Assembly: GCF_000239815.1 (NCBI RefSeq)
Contig: NZ_CAFK01000157.1
Location: 1 to 64,000 of the forward strand
DNA: 64,000 nucleotides
Source: Bradyrhizobium sp. STM 3843
GTDB taxonomy: Bacteria; Pseudomonadota; Alphaproteobacteria; Rhizobiales; Xanthobacteraceae
Direction of reading: 5' to 3'
Part shown: positions 35,160 to 43,487 of the stretch, piece after piece
Layout: every line of letters starts with the position of its first letter
Position numbering within the stretch: position 1 is the first letter of the stretch
Notes under the pieces: model-generated
The model's input: only the letters and a program-made list of their open reading frames with translations
The model's database searches: none
What the model was told of the DNA's origin: nothing
Translations under genes and position numbers: made by a program

Positions 35160-35807
35160 CTATAGCTCGGTCAGCCCGCTGGCCACGGCGAGCCGCACCA
35201 ATTGCGCATCCGTCTGCGCGCCGGTCTTGGCCTTGACCAGATAATGATAGTTCTGGACCGTCTTGACGCTGAGATGGAGATTGGCGGCGATCTCTTCGGT
35301 GGTGAGGCCCGCGGCGAGCTGGCGGAGGATCTCGATCTCACGGTCGCCGAGCCGGTCGAGCATCGTCTGCGCGCCGTCGAGACTGTCGGCGGCCAGCGCA
35401 TGGGCAACGTCGTCGCTCAGCGCCCGCTCGCCACTGATGACGCCGCGGATCGCCCGCACCAGCGCCGCCGGCTCGCTGCTCTTGGTGACATAGCCGCTGG
35501 CGCCGGCATTGAACGCGGCCTTCACCAGCGCCGCTTCGCCATGCATGCTGAACACGAGGATGCGGGCTTGGCCGTCGCGCGCGCGGATGTTGCGGATCGC
35601 CTCGATGCCGCTCGCGCCCTTCATCGAAATGTCCATCACCACGACATCGGGCGCATGCGCCTTGTAGGCGGCGTAGGCCGCTGCCGCGCTGTCGGCTTCG
35701 GCCACGACGGTAAAGCCGTCCTGGCTTTCCAGCACCCGCCGATAGCCCTGCCGGACCACCGGGTGGTCGTCGACCAGCAGAATGGTGAGGCGGGTCGGCT
35801 CGGACAT
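35160..35807 (-). CDS. NarL/FixJ family response regulator
   Basis: A 215-residue two-domain regulator. The receiver domain starts at LTILLVDDHPVVRQGYRR, with the phospho-accepting aspartate in VVVMDISMKG near residue 56 and the KSS/A lysine region after VTKSSEPAALV. The C-terminal LuxR-type helix-turn-helix is LGDREIEILRQLAAGLTTEEIAANLHLSVKTVQNYHYLVKAKTG. It begins ten bases after the stop of the sensor kinase gene on the same strand, so the two form a cognate pair. The ATG at 35807 is preferred over an upstream one (35873) because the receiver fold begins there. Confidence 0.93.
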   Translation of the reverse strand: MSEPTRLTILLVDDHPVVRQGYRRVLESQDGFTVVAEADSAAAAYAAYKAHAPDVVVMDISMKGASGIEAIRNIRARDGQARILVFSMHGEAALVKAAFNAGASGYVTKSSEPAALVRAIRGVISGERALSDDVAHALAADSLDGAQTMLDRLGDREIEILRQLAAGLTTEEIAANLHLSVKTVQNYHYLVKAKTGAQTDAQLVRLAVASGLTEL

Positions 35808-35817
35808 CGTGGGCGGC

Positions 35818-37176
35818 TCAGGCGGCAAGCGGGATGGTGGCGGCGACGCGAAGCCCATGCGCGGCACGTGCAATCGACAAGGAGCCGCCGACCGCGGCGA
35901 TCCGTTCGCGGATGCCGGTCAGGCCAAAGCCCTTCGATTGCGACAGCTGCGCGGTATCGCCGCCGCCATCGTCTTCGATGCAGATCACGAGCGCGCCGTC
36001 GGGGCCGCTGCGCCGCTCGACCTTGAGCGAGATCTCGCTGGCCGTGGTGTGCCGCAACGCATTGGTGAGGCATTCCTGGGCGACGCGATAGGCGGTGACG
36101 GCGACGGGGCCCTGGATGTCGGCGAGATCGCCCTGCAGGTCGAGCCGGATGGTCGGCCGGGCCGCATGCTGGCAGTTCTCGGTCAAGGCGACCAGGCCGG
36201 CCGTGAGCCCGAGCTCCTCGGCGAGCGGCCGGCGCAGCCGGCTCAGCGTGCCGCGCAGGCAGGCCATCAGATGGGTGACGGCTTGCGTGATCATCCGCGC
36301 ATCCTGGGTGGCGCGCATCTCCCGCGGCGTCGTTTCCGTCTCGATCGTGCTGGCGAAGGCGAGGATGGCGGTGAGGTTCTGCCCGAACTCGTCGTGCAGT
36401 TCGCGCGCCAGCGCCCGCCGTTCCTCGTCTCTGATGTCAAGCAGCCGCTCGGTCAACGCGGCCCGCTGCTCGGTCGCCTGCGCCAGCCGGTTGCCGAGCT
36501 CGGTCACGGCCTGGCCGATCATCGCAAGCTCCATCGAGCGGAAGCGGGGCAGAGCGGGGCGGTGCTCGCCCTCTGCCATGCGTTGTAGCGCGGTGACGAT
36601 GGTGCGGGCCGGCGCCAGTGCATGCGCGATCGCGAGCGAGGCCAGCAGCCCGATCGCAAGCGCCATCGCGAGTGCCACGCCAAAGCTGTCCTGGATGCGC
36701 TGCCAGGCGAGCTGGATCGCAGCCTCGGGATCGGCGATCGCCGAGACCGTGCCGGCGGTGGTGGTGCGGGCGCTGATCGACTGCGCGACCGCACTGTGGT
36801 CGCCGAGCAGTCTCTGCACCAAAGCGGCGAACCAGCGCGGCGGTGCCTCGCCCAATCCCTTGCTCTGGCCGCAGAGCGGCTTCTCGAAGGCGGCCTGCGG
36901 CTGGAACTGTATGCAGATCCCGGGCGCGATCAGCTTCATGGTCTCGGTGGTGCGCCAGTCCGGAACCGGCAGCAGATGCTCATGGTTCCTGCTGCTGTGC
37001 AGCAAGAGCTCGCGCCAATACAGCGCTTCCAGTGCGTGCGACACCCGTTCGGCCGAGGCGGCCGTGGCGCGGTCGACACTGCGATAGGCATCGACAGTGA
37101 CCCACGCAGCCGCCGCGGCCACGCACAGCACGACAATCAGGGCCAGGCGGGCGATGAGCTGAAGCACCAGGCGCAT
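35818..37176 (-). CDS. HisKA_3-type sensor histidine kinase
   Basis: A 452-residue membrane sensor. A first hydrophobic helix (VLQLIARLALIVVLCVAAAAAW) is followed by a periplasmic region of about 120 residues and a second helix (FGVALAMALAIGLLASLAIAHAL). Then come a HAMP-like linker, the HisKA_3 dimerisation helix with the phospho-histidine in ALARELHDEFGQNL near residue 258, and a HATPase domain (YRVAQECLTNALRHT, IEDDGGG, GFGLTGIRERI). The ATG at 37176 follows GGAGGGA. It pairs with the NarL-type regulator behind it and lies divergent from the channel-kinase cluster 205 bases away, which it may control (inference). Confidence 0.92.
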   Translation of the reverse strand: MRLVLQLIARLALIVVLCVAAAAAWVTVDAYRSVDRATAASAERVSHALEALYWRELLLHSSRNHEHLLPVPDWRTTETMKLIAPGICIQFQPQAAFEKPLCGQSKGLGEAPPRWFAALVQRLLGDHSAVAQSISARTTTAGTVSAIADPEAAIQLAWQRIQDSFGVALAMALAIGLLASLAIAHALAPARTIVTALQRMAEGEHRPALPRFRSMELAMIGQAVTELGNRLAQATEQRAALTERLLDIRDEERRALARELHDEFGQNLTAILAFASTIETETTPREMRATQDARMITQAVTHLMACLRGTLSRLRRPLAEELGLTAGLVALTENCQHAARPTIRLDLQGDLADIQGPVAVTAYRVAQECLTNALRHTTASEISLKVERRSGPDGALVICIEDDGGGDTAQLSQSKGFGLTGIRERIAAVGGSLSIARAAHGLRVAATIPLAA

Positions 37177-37381
37177 GCGGTCCCTCCACCTTGGATTTGC
37201 CGACCGTAACACACCGGCTGACTCCGCCAAGCGGAAGCACTGCAGCAAAGCCGAGATCGGGAAATTTGCCCAACGCCTTCAGGGCATATCTCTTTGGACG
37301 GCGCCATGGGGCTCTGCTTAACTTGCCACCGCGGTTCGCACGCAGGGTTGTGCAGCGGAATCTTAAGGGGAGGTGGAACGC

Positions 37382-38134
37382 ATGAGCGCGGTCAGCAGTA
37401 TCGAGGGGCCGACGGCCGTTGCCGATGCGCCCGAGCGCGGGCCGCTGTTGCTGTGGATGATCTTCACCGGGTTGTCGGTCTTCGCCGCGGTGCTGCTGTG
37501 GCGCTATGGCCTGATCCATCTCATGCTGGCCTCGGACCGCACCTACATCTCGAGCGTGATCGTCGTTCTCTACGTCGTCACCTGCGTGCACTGCTTCTGG
37601 CGCACCCGCGTCATTGCGCGCGAGGCGGACGCGGCGCGGCGTTGCCGCGCGATCCTCACCACGGGCGATGCCGCAAAAGTCCTCGATGCCAATGCGCGCG
37701 GGCTTCCCGCGGGACTCGTGAGCGATCACATCCGAAGCCTGGTGACCAAGGCCGACACGCAACGCGGGGGGCGCATCGACCAGACCCTGCTGCTGCGGAC
37801 GCTGGCCGATCGCCTGCGCGGCTCCAACGGCTTCGGCGGCTTCGCCTCCGACACGCTGATGAAGCTCGGCCTGCTCGGCACCATCATCGGCTTCATCATC
37901 ATGCTGGCGCCGATCGCCGGCCTCGACGTCTCCGACAAGCTGGCGATGAAATCCTCGATGGGGCTGATGAGCGACGGCATGGCGATTGCGATGTATACGA
38001 CGCTCGCAGGGCTGGTCGGCTCGATCCTGGTCCGCATCCAGTACTACATGCTGGATGCAGCGACGCAGCGCGTGTTCTCCGACGCCGTGATGCTGACGGA
38101 GACACGGGTCACGCCGCTGCTGGAGCGTCCCTGA
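37382..38134 (+). CDS. MotA/TolQ/ExbB-like proton channel family protein
   Basis: A 250-residue membrane protein: two helices near the N-terminus (LLLWMIFTGLSVFAAVLLW, TYISSVIVVLYVVTCVHCFW), a cytoplasmic middle of about 75 residues, and a C-terminal helix pair with the family-like LMKLGLLGTIIGFIIMLAP and GMAIAMYTTLAGLVGSILVRIQ. This is the ExbB/TolQ/MotA architecture, a pentameric channel driven by ion flow. No ExbD/TolR of classic type follows; the next gene encodes a single-helix periplasmic protein that could play that part. The ATG at 37382 has a strong GGGGAGGTGG site. Its stop overlaps the next start (TGATG). Confidence 0.8.
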   Translation: MSAVSSIEGPTAVADAPERGPLLLWMIFTGLSVFAAVLLWRYGLIHLMLASDRTYISSVIVVLYVVTCVHCFWRTRVIAREADAARRCRAILTTGDAAKVLDANARGLPAGLVSDHIRSLVTKADTQRGGRIDQTLLLRTLADRLRGSNGFGGFASDTLMKLGLLGTIIGFIIMLAPIAGLDVSDKLAMKSSMGLMSDGMAIAMYTTLAGLVGSILVRIQYYMLDAATQRVFSDAVMLTETRVTPLLERP

Positions 38135-38805
38135 TGATGGACGATTTCGGGCTCTATCCGCGTGATGAGCAGTTCGATCCGTTCAGCGTGATGCTGTTCA
38201 AGGCGCTGCAGATCGTCGCGTTCTTCTTCTTCATTGCGGTGCTCGCGATCTCCCCGGACGCCAAGGACGGCAAGGTCGACACCAAGGCCGAATTCATCAT
38301 CACGCTGGATTGGCCGGACAATCACCCTGATGATCTCGACCTGTTCGTGCAGGACCCGCTCGGCAACATCGCCTGGTACCGGCACCGCGAGGCTGGCTTC
38401 CTCACGCTCGATCGTGACGATCGCGGCGGCGCCAACGACTTCATCCTGGTCAACGGCATGAAGATCCCGTCGCCCATCCGCGAGGAGATCGTGACGGTGC
38501 GCGGCATCGTCGCCGGCGAATACACCGTCAATGTCTCGCATTTCCAGGCGGTGGCCGGAACGCCGGTGGATGCCATGGTCAAGGTGCAGAAGCTCAATCC
38601 GACCGCGCAGGTGATCTTCGACGACAAGGTGACGCTCGACCACACCGGCGACGAGAAGACGGCGCTGCGCTTCCGGCTCGACGCCGAGGGCAAGGTGGTG
38701 GACGTGCAGCGCCGGCCGAAATCGCTGCTCGAGACCTTCCGGAACGTCCGCGCCAATGGCGCCGACATCGATCCGAAAACCGGCGTGAGGATGTTGCGGC
38801 AGTGA
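38134..38805 (+). CDS. Single-helix membrane protein with periplasmic beta domain, ExbD-like position
   Basis: A 223-residue protein with one hydrophobic helix near the N-terminus (FKALQIVAFFFFIAVLAI) and a long outer part. The segment TLDWPDNHPDDLDLFVQDP and the following G-N-I-A-W-Y-R-H recall DUF2135/YfaP-like beta-sandwich domains (D-x-D-L-x-V-x-D-P-x-G); this likeness is by eye only. The N-in, single-helix topology is that of ExbD/TolR, stator partners of ExbB-type channels. It starts at ATG 38134, overlapping the stop of the channel gene, and its own stop overlaps the next start (GTGA). Function unknown. Confidence 0.65.
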   Translation: MMDDFGLYPRDEQFDPFSVMLFKALQIVAFFFFIAVLAISPDAKDGKVDTKAEFIITLDWPDNHPDDLDLFVQDPLGNIAWYRHREAGFLTLDRDDRGGANDFILVNGMKIPSPIREEIVTVRGIVAGEYTVNVSHFQAVAGTPVDAMVKVQKLNPTAQVIFDDKVTLDHTGDEKTALRFRLDAEGKVVDVQRRPKSLLETFRNVRANGADIDPKTGVRMLRQ

Positions 38806-39410
38806 CGAACCTGCAGACCGTGATCCTGATCCTGTCAGCATGCTACGCGCTGATCGGCGCGCTCTTGCTGCTGGTCCTGGTCTATGCCCGGCTGCCCTGG
38901 CCGGCCAAGGCCATCGCCGTGATCGTGACCAGCGCGTTCTATGTCGGCAGCTTCGTCGGCGCGCGCGGCCTGATGGGATGGGCCAGCATCGACCCGCTGC
39001 CGCCGCGCTTCAAGCTCTTACAGACGCGGATCGTCGACCCGCATACGGTGGACGGTGATCCGGGCTCGGTCTATCTCTGGGTCGAGACGCTCGACGACGA
39101 CAACCGGCCGAGCGGGGTGCCGCGCGCCTATCGCCTGCGCTACAGTGATACGCTGGCCGAGAAGGCCCAGCATGCCTCCGACCAGATCGCGGCCGGACAT
39201 CCGCAGGGCGGCCGCGCCGCCGATTTCGGCACCGGCGAGGGCGGCATCATCGACGCCGCACGCGAATACATCCTGCCCAAAACCATCCTTGAAACCTCCG
39301 GCGGCGATCCTTCCACCGGCGAGTTCAAGGCGGCAAAACAGGCTGGCGACGGCGTCTCGTTCACCCCGCTGCTGCCGCCGCGCATGCCGCCCAAGGACGA
39401 GCAGCAATAG
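38802..39410 (+). CDS. Hypothetical membrane protein of the channel-kinase cluster
   Basis: A 202-residue protein with two N-terminal hydrophobic helices (VILILSACYALIGALLLLVLVY, AIAVIVTSAFYVGSFVGARG) and a soluble C-terminal part of about 140 residues rich in Gly and Pro toward its end (FTPLLPPRMPPKDEQQ). I do not recognise the family. It begins with GTG at 38802, overlapping the previous stop, so it is translated with its two upstream neighbours. The conserved-looking PPRFKLLQTRIVDPHTVDGDPGSVYLWVETLD region suggests a folded domain. Confidence 0.65.
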   Translation: MTNLQTVILILSACYALIGALLLLVLVYARLPWPAKAIAVIVTSAFYVGSFVGARGLMGWASIDPLPPRFKLLQTRIVDPHTVDGDPGSVYLWVETLDDDNRPSGVPRAYRLRYSDTLAEKAQHASDQIAAGHPQGGRAADFGTGEGGIIDAAREYILPKTILETSGGDPSTGEFKAAKQAGDGVSFTPLLPPRMPPKDEQQ

Positions 39411-39515
39411 GGGTCGACGATGCGGTCCCTCTCCACCGGCGCCTTCGTGTATCCTGCTTGATATTGCTCAACTCCCGTGCGAAGGGCGCGGGTAGGGTGG
39501 CGCAGGAGGAAGCGG

Positions 39516-40256
39516 GTGCTGCTGGCGTTTTTCTCGGACATCCACGCCAACCGTCAGGCATTTGCTGCGTGCCTGGAGGCGGCGCGCGCCAAGGGAGCTG
39601 AGCGCTTCATCTGCCTCGGTGACATCGTCGGTTATGGCGCCGATCCCGAATGGTCGGTCGACACCATCATGGCGCTGGTCGAGCAGGGCGGCCTCGCGGT
39701 GCGCGGCAATCACGACAATGCGGTGGCGGTCAGCAGCGAAAACATGAACGCCGAGGCGCAGGCCGCGATCGAATGGACCCGCGGCCGGCTCAGCGCCGCG
39801 CAGCGCCGCTTTCTCGCTGAGCTGCCGATGATGGTTCCCGACGACGACCGGCTCTATGTCCATTCGGAGGCCTCGAGCCCTGCGCGCTGGCGCTACGTGC
39901 AGTCGACCGCCGACGCTGCGCGCAGCATGATCGCGACGGATGCCCAGGTGACCTTCTGCGGCCATATCCATCGTCCGACGCTGTATTCGATGTCGGTGAC
40001 CGCCAAGATGACGAGCTTCATCCCGACCTCGCATGCGCCGGTCCAACTCTTGCGCGGGCGGCAATGGCTGGCGGTGGCAGGCTCTGTCGGTCAGCCGCGT
40101 GACGGCGATCCGGCGGCGTCCTTCGTCACCTACGAGACCCAAACGCGTGAGATCACCTACTGCCGCGTGCCTTATGACATCGAGACGGCGGCGGCGCGCA
40201 TCCGGGCCAACGGCCTGCCGCCCTGGCTCGCCGAGCGGCTTGCGATCGGACGGTAA
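39516..40256 (+). CDS. Calcineurin-like metallophosphoesterase
   Basis: A 246-residue soluble enzyme with all metallophosphoesterase metal motifs in order: FFSDIHANRQAF (DxH), CLGDIVGYG (GDxxG), VRGNHDNAV (GNHD) and FCGHIHRPT (GHxH). It belongs to the YfcE/diadenosine-tetraphosphatase-like branch. The start is GTG at 39516, six bases after GGAGGA; the longer frame to 39477 lacks a site. It lies 105 bases after the membrane-protein genes and six bases before the protein kinase gene, so it may be the phosphatase opposing that kinase (inference). A nucleotide substrate is equally possible. Confidence 0.85.
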   Translation: MLLAFFSDIHANRQAFAACLEAARAKGAERFICLGDIVGYGADPEWSVDTIMALVEQGGLAVRGNHDNAVAVSSENMNAEAQAAIEWTRGRLSAAQRRFLAELPMMVPDDDRLYVHSEASSPARWRYVQSTADAARSMIATDAQVTFCGHIHRPTLYSMSVTAKMTSFIPTSHAPVQLLRGRQWLAVAGSVGQPRDGDPAASFVTYETQTREITYCRVPYDIETAAARIRANGLPPWLAERLAIGR

Positions 40257-40261
40257 GCGCC

Positions 40262-41710
40262 ATGCCGAAATCCGCACTCCAGCCCGGCGCCGTGATCGAT
40301 GGTTTCACCATCGGCGAATGCGTGCATGCCGGCGGCATGGCGACGTTGTGGAGCGTGACCCATGCCGACATCGCTTCGCCGCTCCTGATGAAGGTCCCGC
40401 GCGTCGCGGAGGGTGAAGACCCGGCGGCGATCGTCAGCTTCGAGATGGAGCAGATGATCCTGCCGAAGCTGTCGGGCCCGCATGTGCCGGCCTGTTTCGG
40501 CACCGGCGATTTCGCTGCCCAAGCCTATGTCGTGATGGAGCGCGTCCCCGGCGATACGCTCTACAAGCGGCTGCCAGAGCTGCCGCTGCCCTATGAAGAG
40601 GCCCGGGTCCTGGTTGCGAAGATAGCAACGGCGCTCGCCGACCTTCACCGTCAGCACGTGATCCATCACGACATCAAGCCGTCGAGCATCATGTTCCGGC
40701 CCACGGGCGAGGCGGTGCTGATCGATTACGGGCTGTCGTGCCACCGGCATCTGCCTGATCTCCTGCAGGAGGAATTCCGGCTGCCCTACGGCACCGCGCC
40801 CTACATGCCGCCGGAGCGGCTGATGGGGACGCGTTCCGATCCACGCAGCGATTTGTTCGCGCTCGGCGTGCTGCTCTATTTCTTCACCACGGGCATGCGG
40901 CCGTTCGGCGAGACCGAGACCTTGCGCGGCATGCGGCGCAGGCTGTGGCGCGATCCCTATCCGCCGCGACAGCTGAAGAGCGACTATCCGCCCTGGCTGC
41001 AGGAGATCGTGCTGCGCTGTCTGGAGATCGAGCCGGTGTGGCGCTATCCGACCGCCTCACAGCTCGCCTTCGATCTCGGCCATCCCGACCAGGTCAGGCT
41101 GACCGCGCGCGCGGAGAAGACCAAGCGCGATCCGCTCACCACCGTGTGGTGGCGGCGCTTCAACCGCGGGCTGGTCCAGCCGGAAACCAAATCGGACGTC
41201 GCTGTGCAGCTTGCGACGAGCCCGATCGTCGCGATCGCGATCGATGTGGCTGAAGGCGCCGACGAACTCAACGGCGCGCTGCGCGTCACCGCAGATCGCA
41301 TCCTGGCGACGCTGCCATCGGCGCGGCTCGCCTGCGTCAACGTGCTCAAGCTGGGCCGCATCACCATCGACCGTACGCTCGACGAGCAGGGCAACAACAA
41401 GCATATCGACCGCATGGTGGCGCTGAAGCACTGGGCCTCTCCGCTCAAGCTCGACGCCAGCCGTTTGACGGTCCACGTGCTGGAGGCGATCGATCCGGCC
41501 ACCGCGATCCTCGAATTCGCGGAAGTGAACCACGTCGATCACATCATCATCGGCGCGCGGCGGGACTCCGTCTTGCGCGCGCTGCTCGGCAGCGTCTCGG
41601 CCAAGGTCGCGGCTGAAGCCAAGTGTACCGTCACCGTGGTGCGGCCGCCGCGGCTTGTCGCGCGCGCGGAGGAAGCCGCGGATGCAGCGACGACGCAGGC
41701 CGCGTCCTGA
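40262..41710 (+). CDS. Hanks-type Ser/Thr kinase fused to a universal stress protein domain
   Basis: A 482-residue soluble protein. Residues about 12-275 form a eukaryote-like kinase: glycine loop region ECVHAGGMATLW, ATP-site Lys44 in LLMKVP, catalytic loop HHDIKPSSIMF (His135-His136-Asp137; the common HRD is HHD), metal-binding DYG in place of DFG, and APYMPPE. Residues about 315-470 are a UspA domain with the nucleotide-binding GARRDSVLRALLGSVS. No membrane helix is present, unlike PknB-type kinases. It ends the cluster of channel-like genes and phosphoesterase. The kinase looks catalytically competent despite the variants; its targets are unknown. Confidence 0.88.
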   Translation: MPKSALQPGAVIDGFTIGECVHAGGMATLWSVTHADIASPLLMKVPRVAEGEDPAAIVSFEMEQMILPKLSGPHVPACFGTGDFAAQAYVVMERVPGDTLYKRLPELPLPYEEARVLVAKIATALADLHRQHVIHHDIKPSSIMFRPTGEAVLIDYGLSCHRHLPDLLQEEFRLPYGTAPYMPPERLMGTRSDPRSDLFALGVLLYFFTTGMRPFGETETLRGMRRRLWRDPYPPRQLKSDYPPWLQEIVLRCLEIEPVWRYPTASQLAFDLGHPDQVRLTARAEKTKRDPLTTVWWRRFNRGLVQPETKSDVAVQLATSPIVAIAIDVAEGADELNGALRVTADRILATLPSARLACVNVLKLGRITIDRTLDEQGNNKHIDRMVALKHWASPLKLDASRLTVHVLEAIDPATAILEFAEVNHVDHIIIGARRDSVLRALLGSVSAKVAAEAKCTVTVVRPPRLVARAEEAADAATTQAAS

Positions 41711-41743
41711 GCAAGATTCCTCATATTGCAGTTTCACAAGCGC

Positions 41744-41856
41744 CGTCATTCCGGGGCAGCCCGCGCGACAAAATGGCAAAGCCATTTTGCGCGGAGGGCT
41801 GAGCCCGGAATCTCGAGATTCCGGGTTCGATGCTGTCGCATCGCCCCGGAATGACG
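41744..41856. repeat. Palindromic intergenic repeat (CGTCATTCCGGGGC type)
   Basis: A 113-base element with perfect 14-base outer arms CGTCATTCCGGGGC (41744-41757) and GCCCCGGAATGACG (41843-41856). Inside are two further dyads, CAAAATGGC/GCCATTTTG (41769-41789) and the palindrome with arms CCCGGAATCTC/GAGATTCCGGG (41804-41825). Similar elements are common between genes in Bradyrhizobium (recalled). It sits after the kinase gene and may end its transcript. The rest of 41711-41981 holds only the start region of the phosphate permease. Confidence 0.85.
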
Positions 41857-41981
41857 ATGAAGCAGGCTATGTCTCGCGTTAGTGACGCAGTAAGACAACC
41901 GGCTGCCTTTACGCGAAAGTTTTGTGATGGAGGAACGCGCGGTCGCCCCGGCGCGTCATCGCGGCGTAGAGAGGACGCCGC

Positions 41982-43355
41982 ATGCTTGCTTCACTCGCAC
42001 CGGGCTCGTTCGCGACGCTGACGATCCTGGCGATCTGTTTTGTCCTGGTCTTGATCTTCGAATTCTCCAATGGGTTCCATGACACGGCCAACGCGGTTGC
42101 GACCGTGATCTACACCAATTCGCTGAGCCCGCCGGTCGCGGTGGTGTGGTCCGGCATCATGAATTTCATTGGCGTGCTGGCCGGCGGCATCGCAGTCGCC
42201 TATGCGCTGGTCGAGCTGATACCGCCGGAGGTGTTGACGCCGCCGGACGGAACATTGGCCGCGGGCATGCTGGTGTCGGTGTTCGCGGCCGCGCTGATCT
42301 GGAATGTCGGGACTTGGTGGCGCGGCATTCCCAATTCCAGCTCGCATGCGCTGATCGGCTCCTTGATCGGGATCGCGCTCGAGGTCTGGCTCACGGGGCG
42401 CGGCAGCATCGGCGCCGATTGGGCGTAGGCCGTGAGCGTGCTCGGCTCGCTGTTGGTGTCGCCGCTGCTCGGCTTCGTGCTGGCGCTGGTGCTGTTCCGG
42501 ATCGTGCGGCTCATGCTGCGCCAGGATGAGCTCTTCCAGCCGCCAAAGCCTGACCAGCCGCCGGTCGGGTGGATGCGCGCGCTGCTGATCCTGACCTGCA
42601 CCGGCGTCTCCTTCGCGCATGGCACCAATGACGGGCAGAAGAGCATCGGTCTGATCATGCTCACCATCATCGGCCTGATGCCCGCGACCTATGCGTTGAA
42701 CCACGAGATGACCGAGCGGCAGATCAAGCAGATCGCGGGTGAAATGCCCGGCGCGGCCGAGTTGATCGCGCGTGCCGACGGCGACCGGCGCGAGAAAGGA
42801 TCGGCGGCGGCGAAAGCGCTCGGCGCGCAGCTCTCCCAGATCAGGACCATCGCCGACATTCCGCCGCAACAGCGCCCGGCGCTGCGTGACGACCTCAACC
42901 AGACGCTCGCCGCGCTTCGCGATGTCGTGGACAACAAGGCGGCGGCTGGCGCCGACCGAGCCTCGGCGAAGCAGATCCACGATCAGCTGATGCGCACCGT
43001 CGAATATGCGCCGTGGTGGGTGCGCGTGCTCAGTGCCTTGTGCCTCGGGCTCGGCACGATGGTGGGCTATCGCCGCATCGTCACAACGCTCGGCGAGCGT
43101 CTCGGCAAGACACCGTTGCAGCCAGCGCAGGGCGGCTCCGCCGAGCTCGTCGCCGCCGGGCTGATCACCTATGCCGGCTTCGGCGGCTATCCCGTCAGCA
43201 CCACCCACGTCGTGACCGGCGGCATCGCCGGTACCATGGTCGGCTCCGGCGCCGGCGTGCAGCGCAGTACGATGTGGCTGATTGCGGTGGCCTGGATCCT
43301 GACCTTGCCGGCGACCATTGCGATCTCCTGCGGGCTGTTCTTTCTGCTGTCCTGA
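41982..43355 (+). pseudogene. PiT-type inorganic phosphate permease interrupted by an in-frame TAG
   Basis: Two ORFs in the same frame together make one phosphate permease of about 457 residues. The first 148 codons hold the family N-terminus (FEFSNGFHDTANAVATVIYT and the GIPNSSSHALIGSLIG motif) and stop at TAG (42426-42428) right after SIGADWA. The frame goes on at once as AVSVLGSLLVSPLLGF, with SFAHGTNDGQKSIGL and the second PVSTTHVVTGGIAGTM repeat. A single change such as CAG to TAG would explain this. A GTG at 42432 could restart translation and give a split permease, so some function may remain. A central hydrophilic loop of about 130 residues is normal for this subgroup. Confidence 0.8.
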
Positions 43356-43487
43356 CTTGACGGCAAAAGCGGCAGGAGAGGCCGCAAAATGAGGCGCGGC
43401 CCACGTTGCTTTTCGCGAGTTCCCCATCCAGAGTGACCCATTCAGCCGGCGCGACCATGCGCCGCAGGGATTCAGGGGGACTTTCAT

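Noticed and set aside
41932..41958. GGAAC followed by CGTC before the phosphate permease, resembling an EcfG promoter
   Set aside because: After 17 bases the -10 reads CGTC rather than CGTT, and it overlaps the leader too closely to the start codon to be convincing.
43398..43409. GG...GC pair before dctA resembling a sigma-54 promoter
   Set aside because: The spacing between GG and GC is eight bases, not ten, and the flanks do not match the consensus.
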